Below are positions 23,440 through 32,852 of a DNA stretch of 64,000 nt, in pieces. Under the pieces are notes generated by a model. The model saw only the letters and a program-made list of their open reading frames with translations, did no database searches and had not been told where the DNA came from. This DNA is from Hirsutella rhossiliensis (taxonomy: Eukaryota; Ascomycota; Sordariomycetes; Hypocreales; Ophiocordycipitaceae), in assembly GCF_020360975.1 (NCBI RefSeq), contig NW_025408685.1, forward strand, positions 62,001 through 126,000, given 5' to 3'. Position 1 is the stretch's first letter, and every line of letters starts with the position of its first letter. Made by a program: the position numbers and the translations under genes.

Positions 23440-24060
23440 AATGTTTGCGTCACAACAACGCAAAGAACGGCTCCTCCGCGTCGTCAGGGCTTATCAACAG
23501 ACTCAATTCGAAACTATCCGAAAGGACGCAATCGCGCATTTTACGACGTCCTTCCATCAACAATATATGATCGACTGCGCGGTGTATTACCCTGGCACGA
23601 CATGCAGATGAATAGCGAAGGCATCGAAGGAGACGTCTCTTGTACAGTAGATCTTGTCATGGGTGAGTGAGGGATGCTGCCGACGGTAGCTTACACTCGC
23701 CGGACGACCAATCTATCCTTTTAGAGCGAGGTAAGATCCTGTCGGCGAGAACTGGGTGCGAATTTCGTTGGCCATCACGACTAAATCAAGGCGCAGCACT
23801 CTCGCCGACGACCACCAACGTGCCAAATGCGAGGACCCGCAAAAGATCCAACAATGGTACGATCGACTCGCGGCGATGAAACAAAAGTGGGGGATTCTTG
23901 ACGAGGATGTCTATAACTTGGAAGAGACCCGTGTTCAAATGGTTGCCATTGCAACGGCAACAGCCCCTTCCAGGTCTGACTGGCAAGGTTTATCTCAACC
24001 CACGCATTCTGGAAATTGCGAATGGGTTACTATACTCGAGTCTGCTAGTTGCTAAGACGG
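23440..24060 (+). pseudogene. pogo/Fot-type transposase relic
   Basis: Near 23500 a frame reads like the helix-turn-helix DNA-binding end of pogo transposases (AFYDV then STIYDRLRG). At 23800-24050 another frame gives HQRAKCEDPQKIQQWYDRLA and LDEDVYNLEETRVQM, matching the start of the DDE_1 catalytic domain. There the DETGF motif has become EETRV, so the first catalytic Asp is lost. The 3' two thirds are missing and frames are shifted. Confidence 0.7.
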
Positions 24061-24129
24061 AACGGGCTTTACCAGCTGTCACACATAGGATACAGCCTCC
24101 AACAGTCTGACCCCCTATTCGCACAGTCC

Positions 24130-24340
24130 GTTTCCACATTTCCCCACAGAAACTTCTAGGAGGCATCATCAACGCATCAGTGGCTTCCAGATGATCTGAT
24201 CAGATGCTTCCATTCACTACCATTCCCTTCCATTCTCATATTCAGGCAGTCTATAAAGATCTCGCCTCTTTCCCACCTTAGATAGCAGAATCAAGAGTCT
24301 TCCAGTCCCTGATCTTTATGCCCACTTGCTCATCCTCCGT
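24130..24340 (+). mobile_element. Diverged LTR relic
   Basis: AGCAGAATCAAGAGTCTTCC followed by AGTCCCTGATC at about 24290-24325 is shared, inverted, with 26395-26440, and more distantly with the LTR copy at 10900. The TCTATAAAGATC motif ~50 bp upstream could be the LTR promoter. Confidence 0.55.
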
Positions 24341-24489
24341 GCGATAGACTTCCCGCCTACGGCCGCGGCCGATTCTCTTCCACCTAGCGCATAGTATTTC
24401 CTCTACTACTTGGTGGGCCTCCCCGTCTACTTGGATGGATGGGGGTTAAGCGTCTGTGCGCTGCTGACCAGGCATTGGGTCCGTGATTC

Positions 24490-24782
24490 GCGGCACGCTT
24501 CGTGTCACACAACAAGGGGCACGGTTGGTGTGGATGACTGAACAACGATCGGGAAGAAGATCCCCTGTGTATCGGGCAACGAAAGACTCTTGATTCTCTA
24601 TCTAAGTGATGGTGAAAAGTTGGCTTCTTATACTTGGGATTTTGGGCTGAGTGGCGATGTCGCCACCTAGGCAGCATAGATGACGATGTCACCTAGAAGG
24701 TTCGAATCCATCACCAATATGGCATTACGAACTGCTTGCTGCCTTTTAGGCAGCACCGTGAATGAGCGTCTTGATCTTGACA
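24490..24782 (-). mobile_element. Copia-type LTR, uninterrupted copy
   Basis: On the minus strand it starts TGTCAAGATC at 24782 and matches 10228-10338 plus 10825-11000 without the 486-bp insert. It abuts the Copia reverse-transcriptase scrap at 24783, which runs in the opposite orientation. It is therefore not that scrap's own 5' LTR and must have come in by insertion or rearrangement. Confidence 0.8.
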
Positions 24783-25041
24783 CTTCGACCTCGAGCTGAT
24801 TCAATACGACGCGGTCAACGCGTTCGCCAATGCTAAACTCGATGACCAGGTGTTCATGAAAATGCCACCGGGACATAAGAAGCGCGGCATCGTCCTGCAG
24901 CTACAGAAAGCTCTCTATGGGTTAAGAAAGTCTCCTCTGCTGTGGCACCGCGAGTTAACAAGCACACTCACGAAACTTGGCTTCAAGCGGGTCCCACACG
25001 ACTTCGTTCAATGTGTCACGAACGTAGGAGGGTGTCGCCCC
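24783..25041 (+). pseudogene. Copia reverse transcriptase fragment
   Basis: The frame reads FDLELIQYDAVNAFANAKLD, QVFMKMPPGHKK, then LQLQKALYGLRKSPLLWHRE. These are hallmarks of the RVT_2 domain of Ty1/Copia polyproteins: the DAVNAF catalytic Asp region and the YGLRKSPLLW block. It stops being recognisable before the YVDD motif. Only about 85 residues remain. Confidence 0.85.
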
Positions 25042-25256
25042 ACTAGCCACAAGTGATGCACTGGATCAACCCTTTTAAATTGCAATCTCCTTCGGTAATT
25101 GCCCTCTTATGCTACCTGACCCTCGGCAATGCCGGACTTCGTAGAAGGTCCCCGTTCGAATAGGAGATCCTCCGGACCCCTGAGTGGTCTAGGAAGAAGA
25201 AATAACAGTCTGCAGACTTCCCTTCTTATCCGTACCTGGTTTCAAGCTGTATTACC

Positions 25257-25473
25257 TATCCCCCACAATGTGATAAGGCGGCAGGCGGTCACTCGCCCCA
25301 CACTGACTTCGGTAAGAGAGTACACGCCAAAATGCGTGTATAGTGGGAATCTTCGGTACTTCTATCCTAGCGTTATTTCTCAGACCGCTAATGTATCGCC
25401 AGAATTAGGGCTTCTAATTGGCTATGATCCTTGCGAGTGACCGTATTGCCGCCTTATCACATTGGGGGGGATA
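25257..25473. mobile_element. 217-bp MITE with ~40-bp inverted repeats and TA duplication
   Basis: The left end TATCCCCCACAATGTGATAA and onward is complementary to the right end at 25430-25473 over about 40 bp with few mismatches (GGCGGCA..CGGTCACTCGC is also shared). TA stands at both outer borders, as for Tc1/mariner or pogo-type MITEs. A relative of the flank at 63514-63560 (plus) lacks the insert. No coding sequence. Confidence 0.8.
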
Positions 25474-25989
25474 GAGACCTAGAGACCTCAACTCGTTCGG
25501 ACCTTCTGCTCAACAGAAATATGATCAGAACTTAAGAATAAAAACATGAAATTTCTCTGCCCCGTTGCCCTTTGTCCCCTCAGTTCCGCCAGCAGGAATC
25601 TAAAATACGTTCCTCCTCGGCTTCTTCTCGGCATCATCAGGACAAATTTCTTCCTTGCGTTAGCCACAACTTTGCCAAGACCAGCCATCCTTCCAAAACG
25701 AAGCTTGGCCTCAATTATCGCATTAACGCCTATATTATCAGCTAACAAGTTTTCGTCAGGCTTTTACTTCATTTCCGTGAAAAATTACTGATAAAAGGCG
25801 ATTTCCCGGCGAATGATCAATCAGTCCTAACACTACTTCCGTTTGCTGACCGCCACGCCCTCTGTAAAACAGAAAGCAAGAAAACTTCACCTACTACTCC
25901 CAAAGCAACATCTGTTCGTTCAAGTTTTTATCTTCAGCTTATCTTCCTTCTTACCACTTACCCAATCTTATTCTCCCAGAACCAACACC

Positions 25990-26370
25990 ATGAAGTTCAC
26001 GCAGATAACGGCTCTCACCGCGCTTCTCGCCCCTGTCATTTCTGCTTTACCGGCAGACGGCGTTGCAAAGTGGCAGGTCGAGATGAAGAGTACGCCCTGC
26101 CACTGGACGGTCGGCGGCGCCAGCGAGGAGCAGGATCTGTACTTGGACAAGTGCCGTGAACACTGCAAGACGCCCGATGCTGAAGGTGGCCCGTTCGATG
26201 GTGGACATTGCACGAATGTCAGAATCTACCAGCAGTACGACAAGACAGTCAAGAAGTTTTCTGGCGACTGCAAATGCTTTAACGGCAGGGCCCCTGCGCC
26301 CGGAGCTCCCCAGTTTTACAACTGGGAGACCGGGGCTTATGTCCGAACATCTACCGTCCCTCTGTCCTAG
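25990..26370 (+). CDS. Small secreted cysteine-rich protein (effector candidate)
   Basis: A 126-aa protein starts MKFTQITALTALLAPVISA, a clear signal peptide with probable cleavage after ISA or SALP. The mature part is about 105 residues with six cysteines (STPCHW, KCREHC, GHCT, DCKC), an even number suited to three disulfides. It ends in a Pro/Gly-rich segment. No enzyme motif is visible. The start is in good context (A at -3), and upstream frame extension to 25843 lacks signal-peptide character. It sits between a MITE and LTR relics, the kind of location where fungal effectors are often found. It could also be a general secreted cell-wall or antifungal-like protein. Confidence 0.8.
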   Translation: MKFTQITALTALLAPVISALPADGVAKWQVEMKSTPCHWTVGGASEEQDLYLDKCREHCKTPDAEGGPFDGGHCTNVRIYQQYDKTVKKFSGDCKCFNGRAPAPGAPQFYNWETGAYVRTSTVPLS

Positions 26371-26394
26371 AGTTATCGCACGGAGTGGGCATAA

Positions 26395-26557
26395 TGATCA
26401 GGGACTGGAAGACTCTTGATTCTGCTATTTAGTGTCGGAAGAAGGCGAGGTATTTATTCAGCTGATCTCGCGAAGGAGAGATCAAAAGTGGGCATAAGAG
26501 TGAATAGAGGGACTTTTCGTGGGTAGATTCTCAGATGATCTGATAGTCTGTAATTCA
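26395..26557 (-). mobile_element. LTR relic (minus), shared with 63598-63697
   Basis: Read on the minus strand, ACTATCAGATCATCTG..GAATCTACC..GAAAAGTCCCT..TATGCCCACTTTTGATCTCT matches the plus strand at 63608-63690. The end nearest 26395 carries the GAATCAAGAGTCTTCCAGTC block shared with 24290. No coding sequence. Confidence 0.75.
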
Positions 26558-26609
26558 TGTGTTGATTGCTCTGGCCCCGGTTCCTGTGACGGTACAAGTG
26601 TACGAACAA

Positions 26610-26790
26610 GGTCGGGTGCGACTTGGGTAAACTTAGCAACGGAGTTGCAGGATATCTTAAGGGCACCATCGACTATGTGCTAGTCTTAGAGGGACCACTG
26701 CAGCCGATCCAAGGCTACACTGACGCAGACTTCGCGGCGGACCTGCACACCCGATGTCGCATTCAGGATACGTATGTTGGGTGAAATGCG
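26610..26790 (+). pseudogene. Copia RNase H fragment (first piece)
   Basis: YLKGTIDYVLVLEG, then IQGYTDADFAADLHTRC, matches the RT-RNase H junction of Copia polyproteins, with Asp of DAD as the first RNase H carboxylate. A frameshift after HTRC leads to SHSGYVCW. It is followed by LTR-like sequence and not by the rest of RNase H. Confidence 0.75.
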
Positions 26791-26805
26791 CGATTGTTAA
26801 GCGGT

Positions 26806-26950
26806 GTCATCGAACCTTCTAGATAACGTCACCTAAGCAGCCTAGGTGGCGACATCGCCACCTCAAGGCAGCCACACGACTATAAGAAGACAGAACTTCT
26901 CACATTCATTTTAGATAGACGACAATGAACAAGATTGACTCTTACCTTCT
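26806..26950 (+). mobile_element. LTR relic between two Copia pieces
   Basis: TCGAACCTTCTAGATAACGT and CCTAGGTGGCGACATCGCCA are close to the LTR family at 10300/10830, but the intervening bases differ. ACTATAAGAAGACAG could be its TATA region. It separates two overlapping RNase H fragments. Confidence 0.6.
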
Positions 26951-26974
26951 TTTTTTAACCTTTGCGAGACCCGA

Positions 26975-27577
26975 CGATCGACGTCAGGCTTCTTCTACAG
27001 CCTCGGCTCCGCAGCCATCAGCTGGACCTCCAAGAGGCAGCCCTGTGTCACGCTCTCATCCACAGAGGCCGAATACGTGGCTCTGACCCAGTCAGCCCAG
27101 GAGGCCATCTGGCTGCGTTCCATAACGAAGGACCTAAGCCACCCACAGGCTGGGCCAACAGCCATACACGAGGACAACAAGGGCGCTATAGATCTGGCCA
27201 ACAACCCTCAGCACCACTCTCGCACTAAGCATATCTCTCTTAAGTGGCACTTCGTCCGAGAGAAGGTTGCAGAAGGGACCGTCAGCCTTATCAAGATCGA
27301 AGGCACCAAGCAGCCTGCTGATGGGCTCACCAAGGCCCTGCCACGAGATGCCTTCCTCCGTTTTGTTACGGTATCCACCTCCACATACCTTACGGTATCC
27401 ACTTCCACATACCGTTACGTATATAGACCGCTTCCTCCTTTTCTTCAGTTCCTCTTCCTCTTCCCTTCTTCCTTAAGAAGTCGATAATTAACTATTCTTC
27501 CAAGTCCCTTCTGGTTATCCATATCGGCCTTGATCGTAACACGTTTCCGGGACTCTCTAGGCGTCAAGTCCGATTAG
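26975..27577 (+). pseudogene. Copia RNase H fragment (second piece), C-terminus intact
   Basis: [54 protein letters not shown], then [13 protein letters not shown] and [14 protein letters not shown] form the Copia RNase H module with its Asp/Glu residues. The frame is interrupted by the solo LTR at 27364-27541. When that insert and one duplication are ignored, the last codons run into RDSLGVKSD and a TAG at 27575-27577, the natural end of such a polyprotein. Confidence 0.85.
27364..27541. mobile_element. 178-bp solo LTR with TSD inside Copia RNase H
   Basis: It starts TGTTACG and ends CGTAACA (7-bp perfect terminal inverted repeat) and is flanked by CGTTT at 27359-27363 and 27542-27546. A 24-bp tandem repeat (TTACGGTATCCAC..CCACATACC) lies at its 5' end. 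The interrupted Copia frame resumes exactly after the second CGTTT. Confidence 0.9.
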
Positions 27578-27972
27578 AAGCACCACACTGCTCAGCCTCT
27601 AATCGAGTGGGAGTGTCACAGGCTTCTTCGGCCCTCCTTAGGCACTCAAGCCTCTACACACTGACGGAGCTCTGAGGCCACTCCGCGAGATCAATCTGGC
27701 CCTCCCTTGGCGAAGAACCTTCTGCAACTTGTCAATACTGGAGTATCATGCACGAAGCCAGATTAGTTTATTGCAGCGAGAGCAACCGCCCTTTGGTCCT
27801 TCGATACCCTTCATTTGCACAGCCCAGGTAAGTAACAATTGCTTGTCAACTTCTTCGTCGAACAAGCTTGAATTTGCCATGCCGGAGCCGCAGAATGTAT
27901 CCGTCGCTGAAAGGTTGACTGGGACTGTCGCCATTGCTCCTCAGTCTCGGCGGCCATGGCATGCTCAGTCCC
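27578..27972. other. Probable 3' LTR start of the Copia relic; otherwise empty
   Basis: The purine-rich GAGTGGGAG just before TGTCACAGG (about 27615) would fit a polypurine tract followed by a 3' LTR of the upstream Copia relic. I cannot define its other end. No gene seen before the stop of the regulator at 27973. Confidence 0.4.
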
Positions 27973-30473
27973 TCAGTGTTGAGGGTTCCTATCGGCTCCT
28001 GTGTTGGGTTCGAGCTGCGTAAACTCCTGAAACATGACCAAATCATCAAAGCTGTTGTTCAAGTTTGCCAGCTCTGCGGCTGCGCGGTCGGTGACAGCAA
28101 GGTCGAGGTCAACGACGAAACTTGCGCTAATTTGTTCAGTAGAGGGATGATGAGCTCCTTTCTCATATATCCCGGCCATGAGGACTCTTGCTTCGGAGGA
28201 TGTGACGACGCTCAGTCGAAGCGCCATGGACAGAAGACTCTTGGCTATGGCGCCTGCAACGGGGAAGGCGCCGAACAGGTCACCATATCCATCTAAGCAG
28301 AGCATCAAGTAGCCCCGCCACTGCGGGTCTTCTGTGTCTTGTATAACGGCGTTGGCAATGTACATCAGGGCAACATGCCAGAACGCGGCGTACATTGCAC
28401 AGGCAAACGTGTAGCGGAACACAAGTGCGAGATGCTTCAGCTGATTCAGAGATGCCGCAAATACAGTAGTCGGAAAAGCGTCAGGCGCTGTGTGGGGGGG
28501 CTTGACGAGCGGTTTGAGTTGTTGCATGAACGGCCGGAACAGCTGGAGTATGGAAGTATGGAACCAGATGCTATCGCGAATGTCAGCTTCGTACCCGGCG
28601 ATGCAGTGTCCTGTATGTACGTACTGGAGGATGATGCAATGGTGAGAGCTTTTGTCACCTCGAGCTAGCATCGTGTCGATCCCAGCAGACCATGCAAGGA
28701 GTTTACGGAACGTCTCGTGTGCGTATCCCAAGGAGACACGGCCGAGAATGGGAGCATTTCCCGAAACGTAGTAAACTGTCGTCCACTCGCTGGTGAGCCG
28801 CCAGAAGTCGCACATGTTGGGGAACGTCTGTCCCATATAGGAAGGCAATGGCGCTGACTCAGTGGTACTCGCAGTGAAGTGAGCGAGGCGAAATGGCGTG
28901 GGCTCACCGGGTGGATGGGCACTCGGTGGATATTTCGCCGCTGGCTCTTCCACTTGAAATAAGAGGGACCGCATACTAAATGCATGTTACTAGGTGGGCG
29001 TTGAATACTTGGGCCTCGAAGCATTACATCACCCAGTTGAAGACGCCCCATGCCGTGTGTGACCTCGCCCTTGCTAAAGTATCCGACTCTTTCCCGTGGA
29101 TAGGGGAGCGCGCGAAGAGGGCGGAGTCTGGGAGACCAAAAAGGCCCATTCGTTTGGCCATCTGGGTTCCCAGGCTATAATAAGGGTTACCAGCATCGCG
29201 GCCTTTATAAATAGCCACAAGGCCGAGAAGCTGCGCGGCGGCAACAGTGGGTAGCGAATCAGAAGCTTGATCGAGTTGCCACAAGTCGTCTGCCTCTGCA
29301 AAGAATGCTTCGCCCAACTGAGCTGCCTCAGGGTTAAACGTGCAGTAGGCGAGCTGATCATGTGCCGTTAGAGATCCGCAGCCACGCTACGATGGAGGTC
29401 TGTCCGAACTTACACAAGCCCATGAGAGGACAGCAGAAACAAGAAGTGGGGAGCAGTAGCGGATTCGGATGCTGACCAAGTCGGCCAAGAACAAGTCCGC
29501 ATCAAAAAAACCGAGCGTCGGATGGTCTGTCTCTAGGTAGAGCGAGATCACTGCGGCGGCTCGCTCGCTCGTGACTACAACCTGGCTCCAGGAGCTGATA
29601 TCCAATAGCTCCAACCGGGTATCGCAAAGTATCGTGCGTGATGCTGGAGCAGATCGCTGGCCCTGGCCCTGCCCGCGTGCCGAGCGTTGGTGAGGGCCGG
29701 AAGTCGACAAGGACGCGGTAGCCGCTAGGTCCGAACTGCGTAAAAGCATCAACGTCACGAGCTTCGAGCAAGCAAGACAGATACAGTACGTCTGTCTGCC
29801 TAGATGGGCCTCAATACTCGTACCTGAGCTCATCGGCGAGGGTGCTGGCGACGGCACACGTGAGCAAGGATGTGGCACCTACGCCAGCGGCATCCAAGGG
29901 TGCCAGCGTGGGGTAGGCGACGGGGTGGCGGATCATCAACTCGAACTCCAGGCCGCCTTGTGTCGGGAGACGGGCCAGCACTTGACGCGGCAGGGCCTCG
30001 ACAAAGGGTCTGTTCCTGTCAGAGGGCAACAGGGCTGCGAGATCCGCCGTGGTGCGACGCAGCTTTCTGAGGATATCCAAGGCCCAGCCCTCGGGCACTG
30101 TTCTCAGGACGTTAATTAGCCCGGACAACCTGGTATGGTCTTCCCGCAGGGCCTCAAGCTCGCGCTTCTTGAGCATCGAAGGCGTCTCCGGGATTGCGGA
30201 CATATAGGTGCAAGTCTTGCCTCGCGCAGCGCACGCCGCGCAGGCAGGGCGGACGCCGTCACACTGCAAGCAAAAAGTCAGCATCCACCGGATCCCCAAT
30301 GATACGACGGTGGCGATATGACATACGGCCGACTTTTTGGCCCGACAACTGTTGCAGGCCATGACCGTCGAAGAGCGCTTGCGCTTGGTCGGCTCGGCCT
30401 GGGCCGAACCCCCGGCGGCCGCTGTCCCCGGGGAGTTGGGCACAGGCAGGATGTGTCGATACCTTTTTTGCAT
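27973..30473 (-). CDS. Zn2Cys6 transcription factor 1 (745 aa)
   Basis: Five exons on the minus strand (30473-30327, 30263-29824, 29735-29414, 29353-29028, 28975-27973) sum to 2,238 nt in one frame. Introns are GT-AG: 30264-30326, 29736-29823, 29354-29413, 28976-29027. The N-terminus is Ser/Gly-rich, then a canonical zinc cluster with Cys at residues 40, 43, 50, 57, 60 and 67 (ACNSCRAKKSACDG..CAAC..TC); a short leucine-containing helix follows. The middle homology region has YLETDHPTLGFFDADLFLAD, YCSPLLVSAVLSWAC and ARARSHTAWGVFNW. It is a nuclear DNA-binding regulator of the NirA-like subfamily by architecture; target genes are unknown. It is transcribed away from regulator 2. Confidence 0.9.
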
Positions 30474-32852
30474 GGCCGCATGCCTCTGTTATCGATGCGC
30501 CTCGCCAGGTGAGGTAAGAGGTGACCAGCTTGGTAACACAAGATTGCGTCTATTGGTTTGCAGTGGCAGACCCGGGCCGTCCAGGCGTACAGCGCGCAGC
30601 CACAACCTTGAAAACACACCCACCATCCAGGCTGCAGCTTTGGCCGCCAAAGCCTTGAAAGGGTGCGTGCCTTGTCGGTCTGGTTGGATTGCGTAACCGA
30701 GCGTGGCGCTTGAGTTTCTTCTGGTACCGACTTTTGTCACCTCGATGATGGAGAGAGCCTAGAGTGTCGTCAGTGATCGTGGCTGCCCTGCTCATCAAAG
30801 GCGGCCAATCAGAGTGAGCGGATCTAACGGAAGCCAACTCCGCCTCGTCCAGCCAATCAACGCGCACCCTACCACACAGTGCCTTAAGGACCACCGGCTC
30901 GCCGTACTCCCCGTCTCGCGACTCTGGTTTACCTCTCCAGCCCACGGAGAACCCAACTGACCAAGTCTCTCGGTGCGGGTACCGCGTGTCCAGAGTGCCG
31001 TGTCGTCGGCCTTGCAGAGCTGCTTGTTCCTTGCTCGCTAACCTCCTGCAAGCAAGGCTAGTTCCCATCGTTAGCCAAAGTTCCCCCAGTCGAGGATACG
31101 GGCAGTAGTACCCAACTGCAACATTTGCCCGCATTTGCGTCGCTGATCCTTGCTCACTTTTGGATGGCAAGCCGCCTCCTTTTTGGCACAGAAGCCTCGA
31201 CATTGCAAACCATAGGTTGTTATACCGCTGCCTCATAGTGAGCATGCTCTCAGATCCGCGCCGTCATTTGGCCAGCTTCATCTTCAGCCAGTACCTGATC
31301 GCTAACGTTGCACTAGGGCAGATGCGACTGTCGCCTGCCATGGCTTTCCGCGACAGAACAATCGAGCTTTTTGCTCCAATCGCCAGTGGAAAACGAGAGC
31401 AGCCTGAACAAACCTTTCTAGGATGTCTGCGACGGGTTCACGGTCGAATCCAACTAGTTGGAAGCACTCGCCGTCAACATAAACGGGCCTTGTCGTCCGT
31501 CATAGTTAGCAAATGCTTGCTGTAGAGATTATTCGACCTTACGACTCTCCGAGCACGACGGTCGACGGACGACGGGGTTGCGCGGCCTGTTCGACTCACT
31601 GCACAAACCGGCAACGATAGACCAAGCGGCCAGCAGCGACGGTCGACACTGTGACACCTCGCAATTAGCTCATGGTCAACGCTGGGCAAACTGATGAGAG
31701 CTGACGCCTGCCCAGGCCAGAGCTGATATGTCCTGGACCTAGGAAAGCATCACTACTGAGCATGGCTTAGTCCGCGGTTGTCCCGGTGTCCGTCCGAAAT
31801 ATAGGGGGGAAAACATGGGCAGAGACGGATGTGCGTACTTGCGACGATTCCAGCAACATGTTGCTACGAGGCAAGCCAGCTCATATTGCCGGACTGCGAG
31901 CTGACGTGCCCATCTGCTCTGGTAGCCTTTTCTTTGAGCGCGGCACTCGGCTATCGTGGCCAGAGGCTCATGGCCGTGGCATTTTCGAGCTGGCGACGTC
32001 CTCAACTTGCATCCCACTCCGACAGCTGGGTATGCATATCATATTTCGACCCGCGAGCTGCCGCAGCGTGAGGTTCGTCCGGTATCGACAACTAAGAGCC
32101 AGCGAAAGCTCCGCACACGCCGTTGTTGTCCTTTGCTTGGTGTCACGCACCAGCAACCGGGAGAGTCGGCGCAAGGACGGGACTATAACAGACATCTACC
32201 AGCCAGCAGGCTGTGTTGCAAAACCTCCCCGAAGTTATGTTCAGGGAGAGCGCGAGTTTGGCAACATGGCGACGATCCAAGTGGTGGTTCTGCGGAACGG
32301 ACCAATACGCGTCCGGCAGCGCACCTCTCGTGCCCCACCGAGCAAATGAAAGCCCGCAGTGCTTCAAGTTCACAACGAAGTACCGGATGAAACGCTCCGG
32401 CCATCGCGAGGGCGGCGGGCAGACCCAAGCTGGTGTTTAGCCACTGGAACGCCTGTGGCGTCAGGGTGGTCTGAGGCTTGGGCCTCGCGCCAAGCTGTCG
32501 CGACCTCGCCGCACATTGTCAGCCTCGCTAGCTGTGGCCAGTTGTCTTTGCGCGATGCGAAATCCGGCGAGCCGGAGCGCACGGCAGGTCGGCGACAAGG
32601 TTGACAGTCTTGGAGGTGTTCCGCTTCTTAGAGCATAGGGCACGAAACTGCAAGGCTACCGCTGATGGCCGGCACAGAGCTGCTGTGAACTGCTGCAGCG
32701 CAAACCACCGACAACCAGCTTCGGCTGATGGGGCATATTTTTTCCGCCATTTGCCAGCCCCGCGCGTCCAGGCCGCTGGTGGTGTTCTCCGAGACGTCAT
32801 CTGGAGATAGTGCAGTGCACCTTGTGGGCGGCAGAGCCACGATGCGACGGCC
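30474..32852. other. 2.4-kb divergent intergenic region between regulators 1 and 2
   Basis: Open frames on both strands here have no motif or coding character. As the shared upstream region of two divergently transcribed regulator genes it should hold both promoters. I see no TATA box at a convincing distance and no clear paired CGG operator, so no site is called. Confidence 0.5.

Noticed and set aside
30550..32850. Open frames of 180-230 codons between regulators 1 and 2
   Set aside because: No start context, motif, intron pattern or amino-acid composition typical of proteins; overlapping frames on both strands are equally open.
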